The notes: generated by a model not told the origin, from the sequence alone. 64,000 nucleotides of DNA from Symbiodinium natans (GCA_905221605.1 CAJNDS010002457.1:947501-1011500); one strand, 5' to 3'; positions 41,491-52,534 are shown, counted from the first letter of the stretch. Numbers and translations are program-made.

Positions 41491-44400
41491 AGAAGCAAAA
41501 AGCAAAGCGCGTACCCCATATGTGCCCATCCGTTTGACTCCGGTTTTTGGGGGCGTTTAGGGGAAAAGGCCCCTTTAGGGCCCAGCCCAACAAGATCTGG
41601 GCTCCAACCTCAAGCTTATGGACGCTGTTTAGGGTTTAGGGTTTAGGGTTTAGGGTTTAGGGTTTAGGGTGGCTAGGTTGCTCTTGGGTCTAAGGAACGA
41701 AACAACTGGAAAGCCCTTGAAGATTTATGGCTTGGGGGTCTGAGAGCGCCGGAGAGTCGGATGAAGGTTGCACATCAACATCTCCATCGCTTTCTATGAA
41801 GTAGCTGCTGCGTCAGTGGATGCATGGACGGTCCTTCCGCTGCAGGACGGAGATCTGTGTGCCCTAAACCCTAAACCCTAAACCCTAAACCCTAAACCCT
41901 AAACCCTAAACCCTAAACCCTAAACCCTAAACGTGACCCATCCTGGAAGAATTCCAAGAATCACCTTCGAGCCCCGAAGGGGTGTGCCTAAGTTTAGGGT
42001 TTCAGCTGAGATACACGTTTGGCTCCCGCAGTCCAGATTAGGGTTTAGGGTTTAGGGTTTAGGGTTTAGGGTTTAGGGTTTAGGGTTTAGGGTTTAGGGT
42101 TTAGGGTTTAGGGTTTAGGGTGAATGAGAACGTGGCTTCGATCAAATGAGATGCGCTGGGCATCTGCGAAGGATGTCAGCAACGCCTCTGACCCACTGGA
42201 CGCGCTTGCGAACTCAGGCCGGGCGCGGGCAGCATTCTACAAGAGTGATACTGCGAGGTGCGTACAGAGGACGAACATCTTGCAACATAAGTTGGCATAA
42301 CGGCAAGGGCTGGGCGTAGTACGAAACTTGACACGAAGGGGCGCCTGGGCAAACGAGCATGGTCACGATAGCAACTCGGTCCAGCACTACTCGACGTTTC
42401 TTTGCGAGGCTTCGTCGAGAATGCTTCGTGTTCCCTTAGGCTCAGCATAGCCCCCTAAACCCCAAACCCTAAACCCTAAACCCTAAACCCTAAACCCTAA
42501 ACCCTAAACCCTAAACCCTAAACCCTAAACCCTAAACCCTAAACCCTAAACCCTAAACCCTAAACCCTAAACCTTAAACCTTAAACCTTAAACCTTAACC
42601 AACCCCAAACCCTAAACTCGAAAATCGGAGTCTTACAGCCTTAGGGGTTGAGCTGCGAACAGGGGACCGGATGCAGAGAGCGCACGCCGGAGAACTAAGC
42701 ACACTTACCAGTGCTTCGCGGTCTCAAGCTACTTTTGCACCCTAAACCCTAAACCCTAAATCCTAAATCCTAAACCCTAAACCCTAAACCCTACAAACCC
42801 TAAACCCTGAGCGCCAACTCTTCTAAGGACCCCGCTTTGCAAGTCAGCGAGATCCGCCTGCACGTGTTCGCGTCCGGGCATGGCTGCGAGGACCTCTTCC
42901 CCTAAGGGTGCGGCTTACGTCTGAGGACACAAGCATCAGCCTCTAGGACCCTACATATACCCTTACGCATGTAGGCAATATGGGTTTTCATGGGCCCACT
43001 AGGGCCCCTGGTGCGCTAGAAACTGCCCCAAGCGTTGACTTTGAGGTTCTGGTGATGACCCTAAACCTTAAACCCTAAACCCTACACCCTAATCCGAGCA
43101 TCAGTTTAATTAATACCCCCACATTTAAAGAATTTTATTTTGGCCGGAAGCCCGCCGGAAGACTACTTTCCATTAGGTTGGATTTCGTATGGGACAAACC
43201 CCCCACATTTAAGGGAATTTTTGTTGGGGGTTGCAAATATTTTGAAACTCAGCCTTTCGGAAAGCTTTTCCTATTGTTTTCAATGCATTCGTATTGTTTT
43301 TAAATAGAGAATCAATACAGGGCCATGGTCCAACTATTGCGGAACCCTGCCTTTCTCATTGTGGGGGGGGGGGGGGGGGCCCCAATTAAACAGAAGCTCG
43401 GATTAAGGTCAAGGAGGATGAAGCAGTCCCTGTTGAAAAGGGCTTTGGACTTAGGTACCGGTTTTCAGGCTCGAGGTTTCAGGTTCCAGGTCGGAGTTTA
43501 AGGTGAGTTCGCCGTTTCGGGTTCTCCCGCTGCCCGAAAACCTACAAGCAGGGACCCCCTTACTATACAAGCTGTAGTTAAGGGACTTATAACCTAAGTT
43601 AGGATACTTATCACCCAAATTGTCGGGTCCCTATATCTCTACTTGCAACTAGGGGAGGGGGGGTGCCACTCTTGCACAGGAGTTTTGGTACACCAACGTT
43701 CCGGGCCCCGATGTGCCTGCTGGGACATGCGGCGGTGGTGCCTATCGCGAGCTTCTAGACCGGTTTTGCTCCCCTACACACCTACATACCTAACAGCCCT
43801 AGCTTATTCAGAGTCCTCAACTTTCAAGCCCCACAGCGCTAGAAGACCTAGATTCGGGGGTTTAGGGTTTAGGGTTTAGGGTGTTGACCTACAGAGCCAT
43901 GGCTTCCTCAGAGTTCTGGCACAACTCCACACCCCGAGGTCAGCCCTCAAGGATACATACACCCTAAGCTCCCAAAAGCCTGATCCTCCAAACCATACAC
44001 ACATGCCAAGAGAGACATCCAGGCTTTTGGTCTACGTCGTTTCCTGGCACAATGAAGCATGTTTGCCTCCGACGTTTTCGTTTCCAGGCCGTACTGGAAT
44101 GCGGCATCACTCAGTTGAGGTGTGGGCTTGAGTTTGGGGCCAAAGAACCCAAGACAAAGTGTAAGTATGTCCAGCATGGCTCGACATTGCCTGAAGTGCA
44201 CACCGTTGCTCTGTGGACGTGGTAATGAACGCAAGAAGCCTTCGAGCGAACCCCACGCTTACGTTGTACACATCCTGCATGAAAGCCCCAACCGCTTGGG
44301 AGAGAAATGCGGAAATGCACGTCTACTGGCCCCTCGAAGCTCTTAGGCCACGAGCCCCCAAACTCGTATCTTTTTTTGACAGGCGCTTGCGCTCCTCTTC

Positions 44401-47400
44401 CTTGAGAAAGTGTCTTTCTTTGTTTTCTCATCTTGGTACGAATATATCGTATGTGTACCGTATGGGTTCAGGATAGTTGTAGGAATGTTATATGTGGGAA
44501 CTTGAAGTTTAGCATACGATTGTGTAGAAGATCTAATGAGAGTTACAAAGCGAGGTCATCAAATTTTCCTACGAATATTTCGTGCCATGACATTTTTGTA
44601 ATAATGTTTCCATATGATTAGGAGCTGTAGAGAAGTTTAAACTACAGGTGCAAATGTCATAACACTCTTACGCATACTATCTGAGTGGTATTTCCTACCA
44701 TATTATGCAATACTAGTTCCGGGCACGAGACAAGGACGGCGTTTTGGCTGGAGCTGTGCTGCCTTTCCCGGTCATCTACACGGGAGGCGTGAACCCTCTG
44801 CTCTGGCGGCCTCTCACAGGCTCGCGGTTCTCATGGGATGTCACGAAGAACAGCACACTTTATGTGGTTGTACGTCGTGGTAGCTGCTACTATCATTCTT
44901 CGCTAGTTAGTCGTTTGGCTGTCGTTCTCCCTCTCTCTCTCTCTCTCTCTAATTAAGCATCTACACAGATCTATACATATATAGATATACATAACACACA
45001 CATATGTATGTAAATGTATATATATATATATATGATATGAATATGTGTGCCTTCGGATGCCCAGTAGCACTGTTGGGTTCAGATCAGCGCAAAAGAACGG
45101 CACCCTTCTCTCCCATTCTTGGGAAACCAGAGAACATCTAGTGATGCCTGGTGCGCTGCACTGTAGTCGCATACTCTAGAGTATTTTAACATAATGGAAG
45201 GCAATACTATGCAAAAGTGCTTGTTTAGCTTCTTGATGGTCAATGATCTGTAGAGGGCATCGTAATATTTCGCCTTGTGCTGCAACGTGATGGGTTTAGG
45301 GTTTAGGGTTTAGGGTTTAGGGTTTAGGGTTTAGGGTTTAGGGTTTCATGAGTTGTATTCATACAGGGGCGCTGCTACAGTGCCACAGGCCTAAACTCTG
45401 AGCCGAGGGGTTTAGGGTTTAGGGTTTAGGGTTTAGGGCGAGGTATCCTCTAAACCCTGAACCCTAAACTCTCGCAGTCATGGTGGCTTAATCACGCGTA
45501 TCACCAGGTCTTCAGGAGACTTTCGTGCTGCACATTCCTAAACCCTACACCCTGAACCCTAAACCTAGGGTATCCTTTCCGTTGACACCCTAAACCCTAA
45601 ACCCTGAATCCTGAACCCTGAACCCTAAACCCAGGAACCCTAAACCCTAAACCCTAAACCCTAAACCTAAGGTATCCTTTCCTTCGACATTCCGCCCTAC
45701 GACTTCGATCTGACGCCTTTTGCCGGCTGGCTTTTGGATGGGGCGGCGCACAACGTCACCGTGCAGGCTCTCTTGAAGTTTAGGGTTTAGGGTTAGGGGT
45801 TTAGGGTTCAGGGTTTAGGGTTTAGGGTTCGTTTCTTGGGGTTTCTACTGTTCGTTTGCTTTGTTTCGTTTTCTCTCTCAGGGTGTTTTTGTTTACTGCT
45901 TTGGTCTTTGCTATCCCTCATGGGGCTTGCTACTGGTTTTTGCTTTTTGACTTGTTTGGCTTTTTCTCCTACGGTTCCTAGTTGGCTTTTGTTCGTTTTT
46001 GTTTTTTTGTTCTAAGGTAGTTCGTTTCTCTCAACTTTAGGTGTAATTTGGGTAGTTAAGTAGTTAAGCCCTAAACCCTATCACCCCTCGTGCGCTCTGC
46101 AGGTTTGGGGTAACAACCCCCAGGGCACTTGGTTTCTCGATCCCGTGCTCTTGCTGCGCGGCGCGCCGCAAAATGAGCTCCTTGGTCCCGAACTAGCATA
46201 ACTATAGCCCGCTGGCTTTATACGTATTTTAAACAACCCAAGGGAATATGTAAAACAACCCTAAACCCTAAACCCTAAACCCTAAACCCTAAACACATGG
46301 TTTAATTAAAGTTCTAAGGGAGAGTTTGGGGCTCTCTCATGAGCCAGGTCCATCGCGGGCGGCCGCATCCGGAAGCTTCCGGGCGCTGCGCCAAATGTGT
46401 CTGAGCAGGTTCACAAGGAGTCGAACACCTCCAGCTCCGCGGTTGAAATGGGTTGAGGGCTTGGGGCCGTTTAGGGTTTCGGGTTTAGGGTTTAGGGTTT
46501 AGGGTGTGTATGTCCCGCAGCCGGGGTCCCGTTATGTACCCCAATTTTCGAAAGCCCGTATAGAGGGAACCCCCAGGTGAGGCCCTGAGTTTTGATACCC
46601 CGGGCCCTCCCAGATGTGCTACTCTATGCCAGATAGCCAGATAACCTGAAACCCTTCGGCACTACACAGGCGCAAGGACGGAGTCATGAGAAGCCACATG
46701 CTGTTTGCCGTTACCAGACAAGCCCTAAACCCGAAACCCTAAACCCTAAACCCTAAACCCTAAACCCCCCAAAAGGAGTCCGACCTCCGACTTCAAGGTA
46801 CAAGTGCTAGGGCTCTTGGCCTCCCTGAGGTATTCAGCGCATGCGTGGGCGCCACAGCTACGAGGTGCTCGGAATGAGCGTTTCTGCCCTTGAGGGGGTT
46901 TAGGGTTTAGGGTTTAGGGTTTAGGTTCTCATATATTCTGCTGAGCATTCGGTTTCAACGAGTGTCCCCGCCTAAAAGGGCCTGTAGATACCATACACAA
47001 ACACTGTAGCTGGGTTTTGGAGTACTATACTTTAATACTATTTTTGGTTCTTGGTTCCAATGATAGCTACTTATACCTACAAAGTATATGTTTTTTTCGC
47101 GGTCTACTCCGAAGCAGGGGCAAACTTCTAAGCCCCTAAGTTTCTGCAAATCTTCTCGCCCTCCCTCTCCTCCCCTAAACCCTAAACCCTAAACCCTAAA
47201 CCCTAAACCCTAAACCGACGACCCACAGGTTCAATCGCAGCTGCTCCTCCGAAGCGGCCGAAAGATAGACTGCGAGGTCCCTGGGGATTGCAAGCCAGGG
47301 TTTTTTGGGGGGTTTAGGGTTTAGGGTTTTGGGTTTAGGGTTTAGGGTTTAGGGTTTAGTCAGTGTTTAGGGTTTAGGGTTTAGTGGGTATAGTGTTTCG

Positions 47401-50400
47401 GGTTTTGTGTTACAAGCCTGTCCCCAAAAAAGGGTTCAGGTTGTACCTGAATAAGAGCTCAATACCTACTTTTTGGGGGTTCTGGGTTTGCAGGATGTAC
47501 CTTAGGAGCCTAGTGCCCTTGGCTCCAGTCCCTGGGGGCGGGGGAGGCCTTTGCCAGGTAGAGCCCGCGCTATGTATGGGGATCTTAAGAGGGGGTTTCA
47601 AGGCGGGTTTAGGGCTTAGGGTGTGAGTTTAGGGTTGAGGGCCCCACGACTCCTCTTCCCTGCGGTTCCCTACACACCTACCCTCCATGAAAACCCCCCC
47701 TCCTTAACCCTGTATCATGGCGTGAGGGATGAAGGTGCAGGTGGGGCACCCTAAATTACGAAGCCCGAAGCCAGCCAAATGAACGTGACCCTGACGCCTT
47801 AAACCCTCAACCCTAAACCCTGAACCCTCACAGGTCTCCGGAGAGCTGACGGCCGCCAGCACCAACACGGCACCATCTGCTTCGACGCAGATCACAGTAG
47901 GGCGGCTTCTGTGGGGGCATTTATTCTTCGTTAGGGTTTAGGGTTTAGGGTTTCGGGTTGAAATATTCAACATACCCCTTTGGCATACCCCCTGAAAAGA
48001 AATTCAGGAGTAACTGGCAAAATAATTCCATAAGTTATCCTTCTATAGGTTACTTGCACGGGCTTGGGGTACTCATGTGTTGCATTATTCTTAGCCCTAA
48101 ACCCTAAACCCTAAACCCTTTGTAGGGTTCAGGGTTGAAAGGTTTCAGAGGGAAGGTGGGCGGGGCCGGTTTACAGGCTTGGGAGAAGGTTCGCAGATTC
48201 CTTTTCGCATGCTTCGCTCTTTTCTTTTACAGGCTTTGGGTCCCGCATGACCCGTGGGGTCTAAGCAAGCCCTACAAGGAGGGGCCCCCCCTTACTGTGC
48301 TAGTTATAGTTAAGGGACTCATAACCTAAGTTGGGGTTCTTATAACACAATTTAGGGTCCTTATATCTCTACTTACGACTAGGGGGGCCCTCCTTGTAGA
48401 CCCTAAACCCTAAACATCACGGCGTCGAAGCCCTCGCAACTGCAGGTTCCAATCGAGCCGCCGGCAAACGTGCGGGTCCCGGAAGTCTGCGCAACTGGCA
48501 GCTGGGTAGGCTGTTGGGAATTTTTTGTTTTCCCCTGATTGTGTTAAAGAGGATGTAGTTAGGAATATATTTTTCAGAGGGTCTTAAGGGCCATGCTAGG
48601 CAGACTTCTGGCTTGATGTCGTCGATGTCTCCTTTGAGGAGACTTGCGCAACTTGCAACCCCAAGCCCTAAACCCTAAACCCCAAACCCCAAACCCCAAA
48701 CCCCAATCCCAGCTTCCCTGCAAACGCTGAAGCCCAGCTCAGTGTACCTTGGTCTCATGGTACCAGAAAGTGCCATTAGGACTGATCATCCCCCATAATC
48801 CACCCTTAAGGACCCCAAAAAGGGCGCTAGAACCCTAATCCTCTTAGGGTGATTCCAGGTAGACTTACTAAGTCAAAAGAGCGTCTTAAGTAGGGCAGAA
48901 CATCCCATCCTACTAGTCCTCCTAGTTGTGTAGTTGCTGTCAAGACCTTGATAGGTTTTGTTCGTCCCGGACAGAAGCTGCGACTTCCTTCATCCTAAAA
49001 CCTCCACCAGTTCATTTTCTAATAAATCAACATATATGTATACATAAGAAGGGTTTAGGGTTTATGGTTTAGGGCGCAGGTTCACGAACTCCGAGGTACT
49101 CCCCAGGTGGGGTCTAGACCGACCCAGACTAGGCCCTTCGTCCCCTTTTTAAGGTTCAGGTGTCCCCTAAACAGCCCCTTTAAAACCACAAACGGGTACC
49201 CTTTGTCATTCCGAGGTTACGCTTGAGTCTACATGGAGGGTTCCCCCCTTACCTCACAAACTATAGCTAACAGACATATAACATAAGCTCGGGTCCTTCT
49301 AACCCAATTTAGGCCCCCCTGTAACTCTACTTATAACACATAGCCGAAGCTAGGATCCTTATTGCCCAATTTTGGGCCCCTGTAGTTGTTATTGGGGGGG
49401 GGGGGGGGGGTTGGGGAACCCTAACCTAAACCCTAGACCCTAAACCCTGAAGGACAACGCGAGTCTCTTTCTCAACGCGCCCCTTGGCTCTAGGGGTCAC
49501 GAACCAGGATCTCCGGGCCTTGGGGGGTGGCCATCTCCGCACACGCGCTTATGTATATGTATATGTATATATGTATACGTATGTACGTATGTATGCATGC
49601 ATGCATGCATGTCTGTGTGTATGTATAACATATGTATGTGTATTATATATATATATGTATATTCAAGGCCCTTGAAGGGGTTCCTACATGGTAGCTTCAG
49701 CGCCCGAAGCAGAATCGACACGTGCCCTGAGGGTTGGGTGTGTTCTTGCGCATTTGATGACGGCGACGTTGCTTGAAGATGCTGCTGTGCGCCATGCGAA
49801 GGTCAATTAACATCTCACGTGCCCTGACGGCACGATTCGAAGACGCCACGGGCGTGCTGGGCGTCATTGCGCTAAACAACAGCATCTCAAGTGCAGCCGT
49901 CTACAACAGGCCAGGTCCGGGGGTTTTGGGGCGCAGAAGTAGAAGGCCAAGTGATGCAATGCAATGCTGCTTGCCTGGGGGGGTTGGGAATCTTGCTCCC
50001 TGATGTGGCAGCGAGCTTCAGACCCTAAACCCGAAACAAAAACAGCTTGGGAGTTCTCCGCATGGTACCCTCTTGCTGCCAGGTCACTTGTCAACCACAG
50101 TCACGTGAACGCGGAATCTGCAAACTCCACGGAGTGACTTCGATGAAATGCTGACACAGCGGTAGGGTTTCGGGTTTGGAGTTTAGGCTTTAGGGCTTAG
50201 GGCTTCGGGTTGGGAGTTTGGGGTTTAGGGTTTAGCAGCAAGAGGGTTTCTTCTATAGACCTCCTTACAGGAGCCTCCCATCGGGGTCACTTGGGCTTTT
50301 ATGTCTTCTGGTACTCTTAAGAAGGCCTTATTCGGTTTCAGAAGAGCTGTCCAGATGCTGAGAGGTTGTCACATCGGCATGTAGGGGCATCCGAGTGTTG

Positions 50401-50771
50401 GGCTCGGGGGCTAAGGGTTTACCGTTTAGGGTTTAGGGTTAAGCAGGGTCTGAGAACTGTGACTCGTGAAGGCATTTCGGCATCCTTCTGCAGACGGGCT
50501 CCGGCAAAGAGAACAAATGCTATGAGAAGCAGCTGACCGCCAGCGGAGGCATCAAATCGGTCAAGCGGTCGACTCGAGTTCCGTGGCATTGTCGTTGCCG
50601 CCTGGTTGGGCTCCAGTCAGTATCGACAAGCAACCGTGCTGGCACATGCCCTTGCTAGGCTACGTGTCTTCAGCTTCCGAGCAGAACACCTGCGAGTGGC
50701 CGTTTGGCATCTATGTTTGCGGGTCCAGCCTGTGCAGCTCGTCTTGCACTATAGTGGACACCCTGCAGTAG
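38477..50771 (+). CDS. Peptide:N-glycanase A-like amidase (PNGase A family), split gene
   Basis: By family, removes N-glycans from glycopeptides, probably in the secretory or lysosomal compartment. Matching pieces in order: [98 protein letters not shown] with [30 protein letters not shown] with [49 protein letters not shown], and a Cys-rich end [10 protein letters not shown]...[15 protein letters not shown]. Exons: 38477-38540 (uncertain), 38816-38919, 40160-40223, 40641-40720, 41331-41369, 41767-41860, 42828-42890, 44735-44819, 45672-45766, 46103-46167, 46348-46417, 46677-46721, 47834-47896, 48446-48505, 50494-50768. Donors are mostly GC or GA, acceptors AG|G. About 1 kb of exon in 12 kb. 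Stop TAG 50769-50771. The start is not identified. Confidence 0.8.
38557..38667 (-). mobile_element. Introner family B, reverse, complete
   Basis: TTACAAAGAGGGCCCCC left, GGGGGCCCTCCTTGTA right, core ATAGGTCCCTTAACTATAGT. Confidence 0.8.
38816..38919 (+). CDS. PNGase A exon
   Basis: Encodes [20 protein letters not shown] and [15 protein letters not shown] donor. Confidence 0.6.
39061..39240. repeat. (ACAT)n microsatellite passing into AT-rich TATATG repeats
   Basis: About eighteen ACAT units (39066-39140), then degenerate TATATACA. Explains the long repetitive open frames here; not coding. Confidence 0.95.
40160..40223 (+). CDS. PNGase A exon ([12 protein letters not shown])
   Basis: Encodes [22 protein letters not shown] donor GTGCCC. 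Confidence 0.85.
40641..40720 (+). CDS. PNGase A exon (RTTTPEP)
   Basis: Encodes [20 protein letters not shown] and RDITDF. The acceptor CCTAG|G is the end of a TTTAGGG tract. Confidence 0.87.
41331..41369 (+). CDS. PNGase A exon (NIVDPTYTG)
   Basis: Encodes [13 protein letters not shown], the family GN.VD.TYTG motif. GC donor. Confidence 0.8.
41448..41488 (+). repeat. Poly-C run of about 38 bases
   Basis: An uninterrupted C run inside a PNGase A intron. Other introners here also hold long C/G runs. Length could be affected by assembly. Confidence 0.9.
41664..41696 (+). mobile_element. Introner family E, right half only, after TTTAGGG
   Basis: GGCTAGGTTGCTCTTGGGTC follows directly on a TTTAGGG tract. 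The left half is absent. Confidence 0.65.
41767..41860 (+). CDS. PNGase A exon ([11 protein letters not shown])
   Basis: Encodes [20 protein letters not shown] and [11 protein letters not shown]. Confidence 0.8.
42035..42121 (+). repeat. Telomere-like (TTTAGGG)n tract
   Basis: About twelve perfect units. Confidence 0.93.
42452..42605 (+). repeat. Telomere-like (CCCTAAA)n tract ending in (CCTTAAA)4
   Basis: About sixteen CCCTAAA units followed by four CCTTAAA variants at the distal end. Confidence 0.93.
42828..42890 (+). CDS. PNGase A exon ([10 protein letters not shown])
   Basis: Encodes [20 protein letters not shown] + E. GA donor; AGGAC repeated at the next exon start. Confidence 0.82.
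43113..43400. mobile_element. Composite AT-rich inverted-repeat insertion
   Basis: CCGAGCATCAGTTTAATTAA left and TTAAACAGAAGCTCGGATTA right are inverse. The inside has two AACCCCCCACATTTAAAG-type blocks. At about 290 bp it is larger than the introners. Confidence 0.55.
43543..43664 (+). mobile_element. Introner family B, 3' end eroded
   Basis: TACAAGCAGGGACCCCCTTA left, AACTAGGGGAGGGGGGGTGC right. Confidence 0.7.
44735..44819 (+). CDS. PNGase A exon (PFPVIYTGG)
   Basis: Encodes [20 protein letters not shown] and [10 protein letters not shown] donor. Confidence 0.88.
45441..45672 (+). other. Triplicated exon start separated by telomere-like tracts
   Basis: GGTATCCT followed by CTAAACC (about 45444), GGTATCCTTTCCGTTGACA followed by CCCTAAA (about 45572), and the real exon GGTATCCTTTCCTTCGACA (45672). 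Confidence 0.75.
45672..45766 (+). CDS. PNGase A exon ([13 protein letters not shown])
   Basis: Encodes [20 protein letters not shown] and [13 protein letters not shown] donor in the repeat TGCAGG. Confidence 0.88.
46103..46167 (+). CDS. PNGase A exon (WFLDPVLLL)
   Basis: Encodes [20 protein letters not shown]. Confidence 0.8.
46348..46417 (+). CDS. PNGase A exon (probable)
   Basis: Encodes [20 protein letters not shown] + VHK. GA donor. Confidence 0.6.
46677..46721 (+). CDS. PNGase A exon (probable)
   Basis: Encodes [15 protein letters not shown]. The GC donor is GCCCTAAACC, i.e. the first unit of a telomere-like tract. Confidence 0.5.
47834..47896 (+). CDS. PNGase A exon (VSGELTAAS)
   Basis: Encodes [20 protein letters not shown]; |GTAGGG donor. 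Confidence 0.6.
47970..48092. mobile_element. Introner-like element, CATACCCCTTTGGCATACCC family, copy 2
   Basis: AACATACCCCTTTGGCATAC left, AAAAGAAATTCAGGAG next, ends TGCATTATTCTT; compare 11160-11290. Confidence 0.55.
48273..48398 (+). mobile_element. Introner family B, complete, near-perfect TIRs
   Basis: TACAAGGAGGGGCCCCCCCT left, AGGGGGGCCCTCCTTGTA right. The best preserved B copy. Confidence 0.85.
48446..48505 (+). CDS. PNGase A exon (probable)
   Basis: Encodes [20 protein letters not shown] between TGCAG|G and |GTAGGC. Confidence 0.5.
49112..49231 (+). mobile_element. Introner family E, complete
   Basis: GACCGACCCAGACTAGGCCC left, CCGAGGTTACGCTTGAGTCT right. Confidence 0.7.
49228..49412 (+). 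mobile_element. Introner family B with an internal partial duplication
   Basis: Left TACATGGAGGG and the full core, then a second partial core ACATAGCCGAAGCTAGGATC ending in a G run. Confidence 0.6.
50494..50768 (+). CDS. PNGase A last exon, with an apparent 8-base frameshift
   Basis: [18 protein letters not shown] is in one frame and [17 protein letters not shown] through [15 protein letters not shown] to TAG in another. Skipping 50563-50570 (AAGCGGTC after GGTC) joins them. Eight cysteines suggest a disulphide-rich C terminus. Confidence 0.5.
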
Positions 50772-50798
50772 CAGCTTCCTGTATTGAGTGTCGTTGAG

Positions 50799-50923
50799 TT
50801 ACAAGGAGGCCCCTTACTATACTAACTCTAGCTAAGTGACTTATAACCTAAATTAGGATCCTGATAGCCCATGTTAAGGGTCCTCATAACTCTACTTATG
50901 ACTAGGAGGGCCCCCTCATTGTA
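50799..50923 (+). mobile_element. Introner family B, complete
   Basis: TTACAAGGAGGCCCCTTACT left, GGGCCCCCTCATTGTA right. Lies just after the PNGase A stop. Confidence 0.8.
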
Positions 50924-52534
50924 GGGGTTACGGTCATGGCCCCATTTCTTTGACCCGCGGTTGTTCTGTGACTGGAATCCTCCTGCTGATATGATGCGTT
51001 GGGGAATGCTGGAGACTTCTGTCTGCATGCGTTCGAGCCCCTTTAAACCGAAAAAGGTTTTATGGTTTGGGGTTTAGGGTTCAGGGTACTCTTTTCATAC
51101 CTAGGTTGCTCTTTTGGGTCTACGAATGGGAATGATAGGTACTACAAGGCACCCTTCGAAGCTTGATCTCCAACCTGGGGCCAAGGCGGACAGGTGCATT
51201 CGAACAGTCCTGCACTAGCCCCCGGCCGTTCTGCAGCCGTTCACGTACAGCCCGAGACGCCTGGAAGCATTGTCTGCGAAGTTCAGGGCTGAAAAGCCTG
51301 AGCCAACCCAACCCGTCCACCTTGCGAAAAGCCACCCCACTTCTCTTCCCGGAGCAGATTCCGGTGTTTGTAGCTTCCGTGAGAACAAGAGCTAAGCAAC
51401 TTGCTGTGCCCAAGACCTGCACCTGTGAGGTTGAGTCTGAATCATGAAGGCCCAAGGTAAACTAAGCCTCACCCTAAGTCACCTCGAAAACCTTACGTCT
51501 CAAATGTACCCTGCTTGTTTTTTCCCTCCTTCTGGCTGACGGGAAGCCCTAAACCCTGAACCCTGAACCCCCTTAAACCCTAAGCATGTTTGTGGCATAA
51601 AACCCTAAACCCTAAACCCCATAAAACTAGAACCCTTTCTCAACCCTCAAGTTCTACCTGACAAGAACCTTCTCTTGGGATCTTGGGGCCGGGGGGGGAT
51701 GTGCAACTCTCCATATGGAACCTTGCAAGTTCTCCAAGAAGGGGTGTCTGCAACTTTGTAAGGTCGGGCTTTTGGGGTATAAAGTCAGTAGGAGAGAAGC
51801 CTAGGTTGACACAAAAAAAGGGCTTGAGGGCTGCATAAAACCAGGCGCCGCACACACGAACAGAAAGGGTTTAGGGTTTGGGGGTTTAGGGTTTAAGGTT
51901 TAGGTTTTGGGTTTAGGGTATTAGGGTCTAGGGTTTAGGGTTCAGGGTTTAGGGTTTAGGGGCAGCCGAGGGCCGCCACGCTCTTCGACGCCGCCTCGCC
52001 CCTGGCGACGCTGCGCCGGCCCAGTCACTGGGGTGCCGGGGCGCGGCTCGGACCCCATTACTAGGTTTAGGGTTTAGGGTTTAGGGTTTAGGGTTTAGGG
52101 TTTCTATACAGGGGTCGGAATTGGAGCCTCAACGCAAGAATGTTGAATCGTGGCTGGCTGGTGCAGGCGTTGTTAGCATAGTAAGGAGGCCCCCCTACAC
52201 CCTAAACCCTACACTGTCCTTGCATAGCTACAGCGAGACAGAGGTGTACTCCCAAACCTACACCCGAAACCCGAAGCCCTAAACCCCAAACCCCAAACCC
52301 TAAACCCTAAACCCTAAACCCTAGACCCTAAACCCTAAACCCTAGACCCTAAACCCTAGACCCTAGACCCTAGACCCTAGACCTAGACCCTAAACCCTAA
52401 ACCCTAAACCCAATCTAAGGTCAGCTCTCGGTTTCGAGGCTGCGGCGTCGACACAAAGTTGGCAACCCGAGGTCCTGTACTCCTAGCGGTATGAAGCCTT
52501 GGGTTTAGGGTTTAGGGTTTAGGGTTTAGGGCAG

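Noticed and set aside
41278-41529. Minus frame with a poly-Gly run
   Set aside because: The Gly run is the reverse of a poly-C tract. The + strand here carries the PNGase [10 protein letters not shown] exon.
49484-49721. Val/Tyr and Ile/His repeat frames
   Set aside because: Translation of a GTATAT/CATGCATG microsatellite (about 49550-49660).
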